Assembly (NCBI GenBank): GCA_023248665.1
Contig: JAHFEC010000078.1
Location: 1 to 5,546 of the forward strand
Length of the DNA stretch: 5,546 nucleotides
Source: Microcaldota archaeon
GTDB lineage: Archaea > Micrarchaeota > Micrarchaeia > Anstonellales > Anstonellaceae
Direction: 5' to 3'
Below the pieces are notes generated by a model, which saw only the letters and a list, made by a program, of their open reading frames with translations, did not search any database and was not told the origin of the DNA. This document shows, in pieces, positions 1 to 5,546 of this stretch. Made by a program: the position numbers and the translations under genes. Each line of letters begins with the position of its first letter. The first letter of the stretch is position 1.

Positions 1-3000
1 TGGCCGGCCCCAACGGCTCGGGCAAGAGCAACGTCACCGACGCCATCCGATTCTGCCTGGGCGAGACATCCCTGAAAGCCCTGCGCGCCAAGCGCTCGTC
101 CGAGCTGGTGAACATCAATTCCACCCATGCCGAGGTGAGCCTTTTTATCGAGGGCGACCGGCATTTCGAATTGAGGCGCGCGATCAGCGAGGACGGCAAG
201 ACGACCTACTGGCTCGACGGCAAGCATTCCACGCTCGTCAACGCGATGGAGGTGCTCCGCCCGCACGGCCTCGAGATGGGCACCCACAACATCGTCGGGC
301 AGGGGCAGGTGCAGCGCATCGTCGAGATGAACGCGAAAGAGCGGCGCGCCATCATCGACACCGTCGCCGGCATCTCGGAATTCGAGGACAAGAAGAAGGA
401 GGCCCTCTCCGAGCTGGGGCGCGTGGATTCCAAGATATCCGAGGCGAAAGTGGTGATGGCCGAGCGCGGCTCCTACCTCGCGGAGCTTGAGAAGGAGAAG
501 AACGCGGCCCTCCAGCACCTCGACGCCAAGCAGCGGCTCGAGCGCGCGCGGGCCACGCTGCTGGATGCCGAATACAAGAAGCTCGACGCCCACTTCGACG
601 AGCTTCTCAAGAAAAAGGCCGAGAGCGCCTCGGCGCTCGAGAAGCTCAAGGCCCAGCTGGACGCGCTGGGTCTCAAGAAATCCGACCTCGACGCCAAGCG
701 GCAGGCCCTTTCGGAGAAGATCGGCAAGTCCTCGGAGCGCGAGCAGCTCCTCTCGCAGATCAACGCCATCAAGCTCGAGATTGGCCAGCTTGAGGCCCGC
801 GCCGACGAGAACAAGAAGGAGCTCGAGCGCCTCGACGCCCAGCAGAAGGACCTCAAGTCCCAGAAGGAGCGCATCGCTCTGGCACTCGTTCAGATGAAAT
901 CCGACTTGGCGGCCACGCAGGTCGAGCTTTCCAAATCCCTTCCCGTCCTTGAGTCGGCCAAGAAGGCGGCCGGCATCTACGAAGAGCAGGCCAAGGCCTC
1001 CGAGTTCGGCCAGACGGGCGCCGAGCTGGAAGGCGTGCTTCAGAAGAAGGCATCCATCGACGGCAGCCTCGCGCGCCTCTCCCAGATGGTCCTCCAGTAC
1101 GAGGAGCTGGCCCAAAAGGCCGACGCCGACGCCAAGTCTCTTTCTGCGGAGGGGGGCGAGCAGGCCGAGCGGGCCGAGAAGCTCTCCAACGACATCCGCC
1201 GCCTCACCGTCGAGCTGGATTCGCTTTTCGAGCAGGAGAAGAAGTTCAACAAATCCATCCCCGACCTCGATCGCCAGCTTCTGGACGCCAAGGAGAAGGT
1301 GGCCGCCTTACGCGGCTCCATCTCGCCCGCCGCGCAGAACCCGGCGCTCCTCATGGTCGCCAGCCTCAAATCCGGCGGCATGGACGGCCTCTATGGGACG
1401 GTCTCTGAACTCATATCGGTTGACGAGGAGCACCGCGTGGCCGTGGAATCCGCGGCCGCCGCGCGCCTCAATTACGTGGTGGCCGACACCATCGACACGG
1501 CCGACAAGGCCATCGCCCGCCTCAAAGCCGCCAAATCCGGGCGCGCCAGCTTCATCCCCCTCGATTCGGTCGTCCTGCGCAACACCCTCTCTTCCGTGCC
1601 GGGCGGCGCGCTCGGCCGGCTCATCGACTTCGTCAAATACCCGCCGCAATACGATTCGGCCATGCGCTACGTGTTCGAGGACACCCTTCTTGTCTCCAGC
1701 GTCGAGGCGGCCAAGAAGATCGGCGTGGGGAAGTTCCGAATGGTCACGCTGGGGGGCGAGCTGCTCGAGCGCTCGGGCATCATCACCGGCGGCTCGCTGC
1801 ACACCTCGCTCATGGCCCGCGCCTCCTTGCAGAAGGCCGACGCATCGCTTGGGTCCATCAAGGCCGGGCGCGACGAGATGTATTCCAAGCTCTACGAAGT
1901 GCGCGACGAGATGTCGCGCCTGCGAAAGGAGCGCGCCGAGCGGGAACTGACGCTGCGCGCCATCGAGGCGCAGGTGGGCAGCGTCTCGCAGCGCCAGTCG
2001 CAGGCCTCCAAGCTCGCGGCCGACGGGGCGGAATGGAAATCCAAGGCAGCGGGCGTCCGGCGCGAATCCGACCAGCTCGCGTCCGAGCAATCCGCCCTCG
2101 CCGCGCGCGAGCAGGCGCTCAAGTCGCGCCTCGCCGCCCTCGAGGCGAAGGCCGAGGAGCAGCGGCGGGCCAGCAAGAAGAAGATGGACGAGGCGCAGGA
2201 GAAATACCGCCTCGCGCTCGAGGGCCACTCGCGCCTCGAATCCGCCCTCCAGTCCAAGCAGAACGAGATCAACATGCTCTCCGCCCAGCTCGCGGAGCTG
2301 GAGGGCTCGGCGCAGAAGCTCTCGGCCCACGCCAAGGCCGTGCGCGCTCAGGTGGAGCAGGCCGCCGCTCAGGAAGCGGAGCGCCGCGCCGGCATGAACG
2401 CGCTCGAGGCGCGCCTCAAGGAGGCGTCCGCCACGGTGGAGAAATACTACACCCAGATGCAGGCTTTGCAGGAGGAGCTCAACGCCATCGGCAAGGAAGA
2501 AGGGGGCGTCAAGTTCCAGCACGATTCGCACACCAAGCAGGTCAACGACATCGAGGTCAAGCTCGCGGGCGCGCAGGCCCGGCTCGTGGACGTCAAGGCC
2601 GAATGGGAGAAGCATCAGGGCATCCCGCTTCTGGACGTGGACCGCAACGAGGCCGAGCAGATCGTGCGCCAGTCCGAGCAGGCGCTCAAAGACCTCGGCA
2701 TGGTCAATCTCAAGGCGCCCGAGACGTTCGAGCAGCGCAAGAAGGAGCTCGACGAGGTGCGCTCCCGCGTGTCCACCCTCGAGAGCGAGCGCGCGGCCAT
2801 CCTGGTGCTCATGGACGAGATCGAGACCAAGAAGCGCAGCATATTCCTAGACACCTTCAAGATGGTCAACGCCCATTTCAAGAAGCTCTTCTCCATGATC
2901 TACGACGGCGACGGCACGCTGATCCTGGACGAGCCGTCCAACCCGCTCGAGTCCGGGCTCTCCATCCGCGTGCGCGGCGCGCACGACAAGAAGGACAAGT

Positions 3001-3515
3001 ACCTTGAGTCCATGTCCGGCGGCGAGAAATCGCTCCTCGGCCTCATCTTCATATTCTCGTTGCAGATGCACAAGCCCTCGCCGTTCTACATCCTGGACGA
3101 GGCGGAGGCGGCGCTGGACAAGGAGAACGCCTACAAGTTCGCGGACCTGGTCAAGCAGATGTCCAAGAGCGCGCAATTCCTGGTGGTGACGCACAACGAC
3201 GCCGTGCTCTCCTCGGCCGACGTCGTCTTGGGCGTGACGCGCACCGACGACGGCTCGAAAATCGTCGGCGTGCAGCTCACCGGCGGCTCGCCGTTCGTCG
3301 AAAAAGAGAGCGAAGGCATCGACGGTTCGCCGGCCGATACGCCGGCGCCGGGAACGGGGTTGCCAAGCCAAAACATCGCGCCAACGGATTCTTCCGCGTC
3401 TTCTCCATCCGGCCTCATTCCCGCGCCCGGGCAAGCGAGCGATTCCGGGCTTGCCAATCCGGCGCAGGTGATGGCCGAGGCGGTGGTGGCGAAAAAGAAG
3501 GGGAAGAAGAAATAA
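1..3515 (+). CDS. smc: Chromosome segregation/condensin ATPase SMC, 5'-truncated by the window edge
   Basis: SMC proteins dimerise through a hinge and use ABC-type ATPase heads to organise and segregate chromosomes, usually with ScpA/ScpB-type partners. The frame is open from base 3, with 1170 residues visible. Walker A (GPNGSGKSN) lies at visible residues 2-10, an LRAKRSSELVN segment follows, and the Q-loop GQGQV is near 99-103. A long coiled coil runs from about 125 to 445. The hinge is about 446-600 (GLYGTV early, SGIITGGS at its end), followed by a second coil to about 925. The C-terminal head has signature SGGEK at 1005-1009, Walker B FYILDE ending at D1032/E1033, D-loop ALD at 1037-1039 and H-loop histidine H1064. 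Family members carry about 30 residues before Walker A, so the true start lies upstream; the GTG at 108 is internal because starting there would delete Walker A. Motif wording is archaeal. Residues 1093-1170 form an atypical Pro/Ala/Ser-rich tail ending KKKGKKK. Family identity is very secure. Confidence 0.97.
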   Translation, partial: AGPNGSGKSNVTDAIRFCLGETSLKALRAKRSSELVNINSTHAEVSLFIEGDRHFELRRAISEDGKTTYWLDGKHSTLVNAMEVLRPHGLEMGTHNIVGQGQVQRIVEMNAKERRAIIDTVAGISEFEDKKKEALSELGRVDSKISEAKVVMAERGSYLAELEKEKNAALQHLDAKQRLERARATLLDAEYKKLDAHFDELLKKKAESASALEKLKAQLDALGLKKSDLDAKRQALSEKIGKSSEREQLLSQINAIKLEIGQLEARADENKKELERLDAQQKDLKSQKERIALALVQMKSDLAATQVELSKSLPVLESAKKAAGIYEEQAKASEFGQTGAELEGVLQKKASIDGSLARLSQMVLQYEELAQKADADAKSLSAEGGEQAERAEKLSNDIRRLTVELDSLFEQEKKFNKSIPDLDRQLLDAKEKVAALRGSISPAAQNPALLMVASLKSGGMDGLYGTVSELISVDEEHRVAVESAAAARLNYVVADTIDTADKAIARLKAAKSGRASFIPLDSVVLRNTLSSVPGGALGRLIDFVKYPPQYDSAMRYVFEDTLLVSSVEAAKKIGVGKFRMVTLGGELLERSGIITGGSLHTSLMARASLQKADASLGSIKAGRDEMYSKLYEVRDEMSRLRKERAERELTLRAIEAQVGSVSQRQSQASKLAADGAEWKSKAAGVRRESDQLASEQSALAAREQALKSRLAALEAKAEEQRRASKKKMDEAQEKYRLALEGHSRLESALQSKQNEINMLSAQLAELEGSAQKLSAHAKAVRAQVEQAAAQEAERRAGMNALEARLKEASATVEKYYTQMQALQEELNAIGKEEGGVKFQHDSHTKQVNDIEVKLAGAQARLVDVKAEWEKHQGIPLLDVDRNEAEQIVRQSEQALKDLGMVNLKAPETFEQRKKELDEVRSRVSTLESERAAILVLMDEIETKKRSIFLDTFKMVNAHFKKLFSMIYDGDGTLILDEPSNPLESGLSIRVRGAHDKKDKYLESMSGGEKSLLGLIFIFSLQMHKPSPFYILDEAEAALDKENAYKFADLVKQMSKSAQFLVVTHNDAVLSSADVVLGVTRTDDGSKIVGVQLTGGSPFVEKESEGIDGSPADTPAPGTGLPSQNIAPTDSSASSPSGLIPAPGQASDSGLANPAQVMAEAVVAKKKGKKK

Positions 3516-3517
3516 TA

Positions 3518-3769
3518 TCGCACCGCCCGAACTAACGACGTGAGCAATGCAACATGCACTGCTCGCGCCTGTGCTTGTGGTGTTGAAGGTCGCACCGCCC
3601 GAACTAACGACGTGAGCAATGTAACGTGATTAGATGCTTTTTCTCGTGAGATGCAAGGCCGTCGCACCGCCCGAACTAACCACGTGAGCAATGCAACCTA
3701 CGACCAGCTGTTTATCCAGCGGTGGAACTGAGTCGCACCGCCAAACCAGCGGCCCCCTGTCATGCAAAC
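3518..3769 (+). CRISPR. Short CRISPR-like array: three 36-bp repeats plus a degenerate fourth
   Basis: Repeats lie at 3518-3553, 3590-3625 and 3662-3697. Each begins TCGCACCGCCCGAACTAA and ends GTGAGCAATG(C/T)AAC. Copy 2 differs from copy 1 by one base (TGTAAC for TGCAAC), and copy 3 by one (AACCACG for AACGACG). Interspaces 3554-3589, 3626-3661 and 3698-3732 are 36, 36 and 35 bp and unrelated overall to each other. A degenerate fourth copy at 3733-3769 keeps the first ten bases and an ATGCAAAC end. Equal repeat and spacer lengths, unique spacers and a decayed terminal unit are all CRISPR-like. Against a working array: no cas gene is visible, the first repeat starts two bases after the smc stop so no leader fits on that side, and a diverged lone copy sits about 1 kb downstream. 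The alternative is a dispersed intergenic repeat family. Strand of any transcript is unknown; + is given because the AATGCAAC end resembles the 3' end of many CRISPR repeats. Confidence 0.5.
3733..3769 (+). repeat. Degenerate terminal copy of the 36-bp repeat
   Basis: This copy starts at the position expected from the 72-bp period, one base early. It keeps TCGCACCGCC exactly and ends in ATGCAAAC against ATGCAAC in the other copies. The central 18 or so bases are replaced by a C-rich stretch with little resemblance to the intact repeats. In a CRISPR array this would be the leader-distal end, which would place the leader on the smc side, where there is no room for one. Confidence 0.6.
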
Positions 3770-3802
3770 AGGCTCGAAACAGTCGAATTAAAAGACGAGG
3801 GA

Positions 3803-3859
3803 ATGGAGAAAGAGGCCCTCCGCCTTGAGAAATACCACGACATCGCGTGCCATATCTGA
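3803..3859 (+). other. 18-codon open frame, probably not a gene
   Basis: An ATG at 3803 opens a charged frame beginning MEKEALRLEKYHD and closing at TGA 3857-3859. It has only a weak GAGG element just upstream and too tight a spacing. It is otherwise the only coding-like stretch between the repeat array and the lipoprotein gene, which holds nothing else recognisable. It could be the remnant of a lost gene or chance. Confidence 0.1.
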
Positions 3860-3875
3860 CGCCTCGCCGACAGAT

Positions 3876-3887
3876 CATATTATTAAT
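3876..3887 (+). promoter_or_regulatory. Possible archaeal TATA-like element upstream of the lipoprotein gene
   Basis: The AT-rich stretch CATATTATTAAT lies about 25-30 bases before the ATG at 3909. If it is a TATA box, transcription would begin almost at the start codon, which conflicts with the Shine-Dalgarno sequence lying between them. A second AT patch at 3785-3793 (AATTAAAAG) is an alternative that would leave a leader of roughly 100 bases. This is pattern inference only. Confidence 0.2.
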
Positions 3888-3893
3888 GCTGCA

Positions 3894-3900
3894 GGAGAGG
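3894..3900 (+). promoter_or_regulatory. Ribosome binding site deciding the lipoprotein start
   Basis: GGAGAGG sits eight bases before the ATG at 3909. It favours that start over the in-frame TTG at 3825, which would place 28 non-hydrophobic residues ahead of the signal peptide, and over the ATG at 3918, which is too far from the site. Confidence 0.6.
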
Positions 3901-3908
3901 GTAAGCAG

Positions 3909-4667
3909 ATGAGTGATATGGAGAAGCGGGTTCTGCTTGCCGGGTTGGTTCTCGGCTTGTTCGCATTCGGTCTATCGGGTTGTCTGGGAAGCAATCAAAC
4001 GGCTCAAATCGTCTTGCCTCATTCTGGAGAGAGCGTTACGCTCCAGCAAACAAACTCGAGTGAAGACAGGTATTCGTCCAGTTCCGAATATGCCATCAAC
4101 CAGACCAACCGTTCGGTTTATTTCAACACGTGGGGCGGAAAATACGGGTTTGGAAAAATCCTGAAATATTCGGACTCTGAGCGGGAGTATGAAACTTACA
4201 CGGGAGGCTATTGGGATGGACCCGTCTCCCGGCAGGTGATTTACAATTGCTCGCGCGGCAATTGTGACAATTTGGAGAACTGGCCCGAAGTTCAGGATTT
4301 GCTAAAAACACCCCAAAGCTGCGAGCCGTTCCATCTTCTGCTATGCTTCTCAAACAGAACGTGCCAGTACATCCACACCGATTACTCCATTATCTTTACA
4401 ACAAAACTGGCTGACTACAACCAGACCTTGCAGGCATATGCCCTGGAGAATAACCTCTCACTCTCGTTCCCGATCGATGGGGATCTGAATTCCGGGAATG
4501 CAGGGACAGAATCAGACCGGTGCATTAAACCCCCCTTTCTTGTCTCCCACCGTTGTCGATTCCCGTATTATGTCGAGGTGGACCAAGAAAGAACGGTTTA
4601 TTTCATGCGGGTTTCTCGCCAGACCTCACCAGCGATTGAAAAATGCAGTGACGAATCAAACGGATGA
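3909..4667 (+). CDS. Secreted lipoprotein-like protein of unknown function
   Basis: The protein has 252 residues. Its N-terminus is a classic lipoprotein signal: a charged MSDMEKR, a hydrophobic core at residues 8-22, and the lipobox LSGC with C25 as the predicted lipidated residue. The protein is therefore expected to be exported and anchored on the outer face of the cytoplasmic membrane. The mature part has eight further cysteines (114, 119, 138, 146, 152, 205, 216, 246), an even number that would allow four disulfides. It also has eight N-X-S/T sequons (for example NQT from N29, and NCS, NRT and NLS further on), suggesting N-glycosylation. I recognise no domain. The mature region is rich in Tyr, Asn, Ser and Thr, as in archaeal surface proteins. 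Its DNA is clearly less GC-rich than smc. It stands alone, with intergenic repeats on both sides. The coding call is strong; the role is unknown. Confidence 0.8.
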   Translation: MSDMEKRVLLAGLVLGLFAFGLSGCLGSNQTAQIVLPHSGESVTLQQTNSSEDRYSSSSEYAINQTNRSVYFNTWGGKYGFGKILKYSDSEREYETYTGGYWDGPVSRQVIYNCSRGNCDNLENWPEVQDLLKTPQSCEPFHLLLCFSNRTCQYIHTDYSIIFTTKLADYNQTLQAYALENNLSLSFPIDGDLNSGNAGTESDRCIKPPFLVSHRCRFPYYVEVDQERTVYFMRVSRQTSPAIEKCSDESNG

Positions 4668-4702
4668 AGTGGCTAGAAGTCGGTCAGCTGGTTTTGCCAT
4701 GG

Positions 4703-4709
4703 TTTTTTT
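4703..4709 (+). terminator. Oligo-T run, candidate archaeal terminator
   Basis: Seven consecutive T residues lie 36 bases after the lipoprotein stop. Archaeal RNA polymerase commonly terminates at oligo-T tracts without a hairpin, and no strong stem precedes this one. The position fits the end of the lipoprotein transcript, but this is inference from one run. Confidence 0.35.
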
Positions 4710-4729
4710 GGAGGAGGCGAGGCCCGTTG

Positions 4730-4766
4730 TCACACTGCCCGAACTAACGACCTCGGGCCATGCAAC
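4730..4766 (+). repeat. Solitary diverged copy of the 36-bp repeat
   Basis: This 37-bp copy reads TCACACTGCCCGAACTAACG at its start and ends CCATGCAAC. Aligned to the array repeats, it keeps the GCCCGAACTAACGAC block and the ATGCAAC end, has two changes in the first eight bases, and has an altered centre (CTCGGGCC in place of GTGAGCA) with one extra base. It has the same orientation as the array and lies 62 bases after the lipoprotein stop. No second copy follows at a 72-bp distance, so it is not itself an array. Confidence 0.75.
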
Positions 4767-4772
4767 CTGCCG

Positions 4773-4782
4773 AACAATAAAT
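4773..4782 (+). promoter_or_regulatory. Possible TATA-like element before the DUF4258-DUF2283 unit
   Basis: AACAATAAAT lies about 36-45 bases before the GTG at 4818. That would suit a short-leader or near-leaderless archaeal transcript, consistent with the absence of a clear Shine-Dalgarno before that GTG. Weak evidence. Confidence 0.2.
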
Positions 4783-4817
4783 CGCCTCCTTATCAATCCA
4801 CGCAGAATTCTCTCTTC

Positions 4818-5146
4818 GTGGAACAGGAAGAATTTCTCAAGATTATCAAGGGCAAAGAATTCATCTTCACCGCACACGCCCAGGACCAGATGAAGGCGCG
4901 CAACATGAGCAAAGCGGCTTTTGCAGAAGATCTCAAAGGCAAACCGTTTGTGGTGCGCGAACAGGATGTGAAAGTGCCCCGGAGAGAAAATTCGAGGCAT
5001 ATTATCCGCAGTCCGGTCCGCATTATCACGCCTACGTCCTCGTTGTGGATGGAAAAGTGCGCATCATAACGGCTTGGCGGGCCAATCGCCTCAGACAATC
5101 CGATCTTGCGAACGGTAAGCTTAAATTGTTCAAGAAACCCAGGTGA
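4818..5146 (+). pseudogene. DUF4258-like protein (putative toxin), frameshifted
   Basis: From GTG 4818 the first frame gives a DUF4258-like N-terminus: hydrophobic KEFIFT followed by the HAQDQMKARNMS motif (family pattern HA-x-x-x-M-x-x-R-x-[IM]-S). This frame degenerates after VVREQDVKVP and stops at 5069. The rest of the family pattern continues in a second frame from about 4991: FEAYYPQSGPHYHAYVLVV, then DGKVRIITAWRANR, and on to a lysine-rich end at TGA 5144-5146. The whole span is 329 bases, one short of 110 codons, so a single lost base joins the halves; the CCCC run at 4977-4980 is the likeliest place. DUF4258 proteins are small and are thought to include RelE/BrnT-like toxins. The position just before a DUF2283 gene fits that idea, but the function is inferred. 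It may be a real mutation, a sequencing or assembly error, or less likely programmed frameshifting. There is no ATG or clear RBS at the start, so GTG is the best available choice. Confidence 0.7.
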
Positions 5147-5147
5147 T
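5141..5147 (+). promoter_or_regulatory. Ribosome binding site of the DUF2283 gene, overlapping the upstream stop
   Basis: AGGTGAT matches the complement of the 16S rRNA 3' end and includes the TGA stop of the DUF4258-like second frame. It fixes the start at ATG 5151 rather than the in-frame TTG at 5106, and suggests translational coupling of the two genes. Confidence 0.6.
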
Positions 5148-5150
5148 ACC

Positions 5151-5483
5151 ATGTCCAGCATCATGCGATACGACCCGGAAGCCGATGCCATGCATGTGCG
5201 CATCTCCAGCCGGAAGGCTTGGGAAAGCCTGGAAATCAACCAGAACCTCAATCTGGATTTGGACCACAACGGCCATCCGGTCGGCATTGAGTTGCTGGAT
5301 ATGCGCAAGTTCGTATCTGCCCTTTTCGGGCATTCCATCGACTCCGGGCAACTCAAAAACCTCAAAGTCAAAGCGCTTAGCCCGAATGGGCAGGAAGTGA
5401 TCCTGGACCTCCATTACGGCGCTGAGAGAATCCGCTATGCCATTCCGGGCGCTTATGCCAGTCCGGTCGTGGCCATCATGTAA
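5151..5483 (+). CDS. DUF2283-like protein, putative antitoxin
   Basis: The protein has 110 residues. The N-terminal half matches the DUF2283 pattern: MRYDPEADAMHVRIS near residues 5-19, then a strand-rich stretch reading LNLDLDHNGHPVGIELLDM at about 33-51. DUF2283 proteins are small, usually around 60-80 residues, and are often found beside DUF4258 genes, which suggests an antitoxin or partner role. No biochemical function is established from this sequence. Residues from about 65 onward form an extension beyond the usual domain (VKALSPNGQEVILDLHYG and a hydrophobic end PVVAIM). The ATG lies four bases after the stop of the DUF4258-like gene's second frame and has a good Shine-Dalgarno, so the two are probably co-transcribed. 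The frame is intact although its partner is broken. Family assignment is fairly secure; the antitoxin role is inference. Confidence 0.8.
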   Translation: MSSIMRYDPEADAMHVRISSRKAWESLEINQNLNLDLDHNGHPVGIELLDMRKFVSALFGHSIDSGQLKNLKVKALSPNGQEVILDLHYGAERIRYAIPGAYASPVVAIM

Positions 5484-5546
5484 TGCCCGCGTCAAGAGCA
5501 GGCAAAATTGGCGATAATTCATTCTCAAACCCAACCCATAGCCTTT

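Noticed and set aside
108..110. GTG at 108 as the smc start
   Set aside because: The same frame is open to the window edge and encodes Walker A upstream of it, which is essential to the family.
1308..2615. Long minus-strand open frame of about 435 codons opposite smc
   Set aside because: It is a shadow of the high-GC coding strand: leucine/glycine/arginine/histidine-rich translation with no domain, lying wholly inside a certain gene.
3518..3553. Integron attC-type recombination site
   Set aside because: The repeat carries TAACG and an AAC end reminiscent of attC core sites, but the consensus GTTRRRY/RYYYAAC pair and the long imperfect palindrome are not present, and the copies do not flank gene cassettes.
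3131..3691. Minus-strand open frame across the repeats with a recurring peptide every 24 residues
   Set aside because: The 72-bp period is a multiple of three, so the repeat stays in frame and mimics a repeat protein. The rest is antisense to smc.
3825..3827. TTG start for the lipoprotein gene
   Set aside because: It would put 28 polar residues before the signal peptide, and the good ribosome binding site is placed for the ATG at 3909.
4498..4893. Plus-strand open frame overlapping the end of the lipoprotein gene and the lone repeat
   Set aside because: It is out of frame with both neighbouring genes, has no ribosome binding site or recognisable domain, and crosses the intergenic repeat.
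5484..5546. Search for a gene, RNA or terminator in the last 63 bases
   Set aside because: No start with coding potential, strong hairpin or T run is visible.

Overview
The window looks like DPANN-type or other archaeal chromosome. The main evidence is the first gene: an SMC protein whose head-domain wording is archaeal rather than bacterial, with a QGQV...EMN..ERRAIID..AG Q-loop region and a VVTHND H-loop. A lipobox protein rich in N-glycosylation sequons and possible TATA-like patches also fit an archaeon. The exact lineage cannot be read from the sequence. All recognisable genes are on the + strand.

Layout: (1) 1-3515 is a large, high-GC smc gene that lacks only its extreme N-terminus; the window opens at the Walker A motif. 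It ends in an unusual low-complexity, lysine-tipped tail. (2) 3516-3908 is intergenic. It starts two bases after the smc stop with a short CRISPR-like array: three near-identical 36-bp repeats, unrelated 36-bp interspaces, and a fourth degenerate copy. The rest holds no convincing gene. (3) 3909-4667 encodes a secreted, probably lipid-anchored protein of unknown function with eight extra cysteines and eight sequons, in visibly less GC-rich DNA. (4) 4668-4817 is intergenic and contains a T7 run and a lone fifth copy of the repeat. (5) 4818-5483 is a tight two-gene unit resembling a toxin-antitoxin pair: a DUF4258-like gene broken by an apparent one-base frameshift, then an intact DUF2283-like gene four bases downstream. 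(6) 5484-5546 shows nothing recognisable.

SMC is a housekeeping chromosome-organising ATPase. The rest looks like accessory DNA: repeats, a fast-evolving surface protein and a decaying toxin-antitoxin-like module. No cas genes are present. The repeat family is the most unusual element: it behaves like a mini CRISPR array in one place, yet a diverged solitary copy follows a different gene in the same orientation. It may therefore be a dispersed intergenic repeat rather than a working CRISPR locus.
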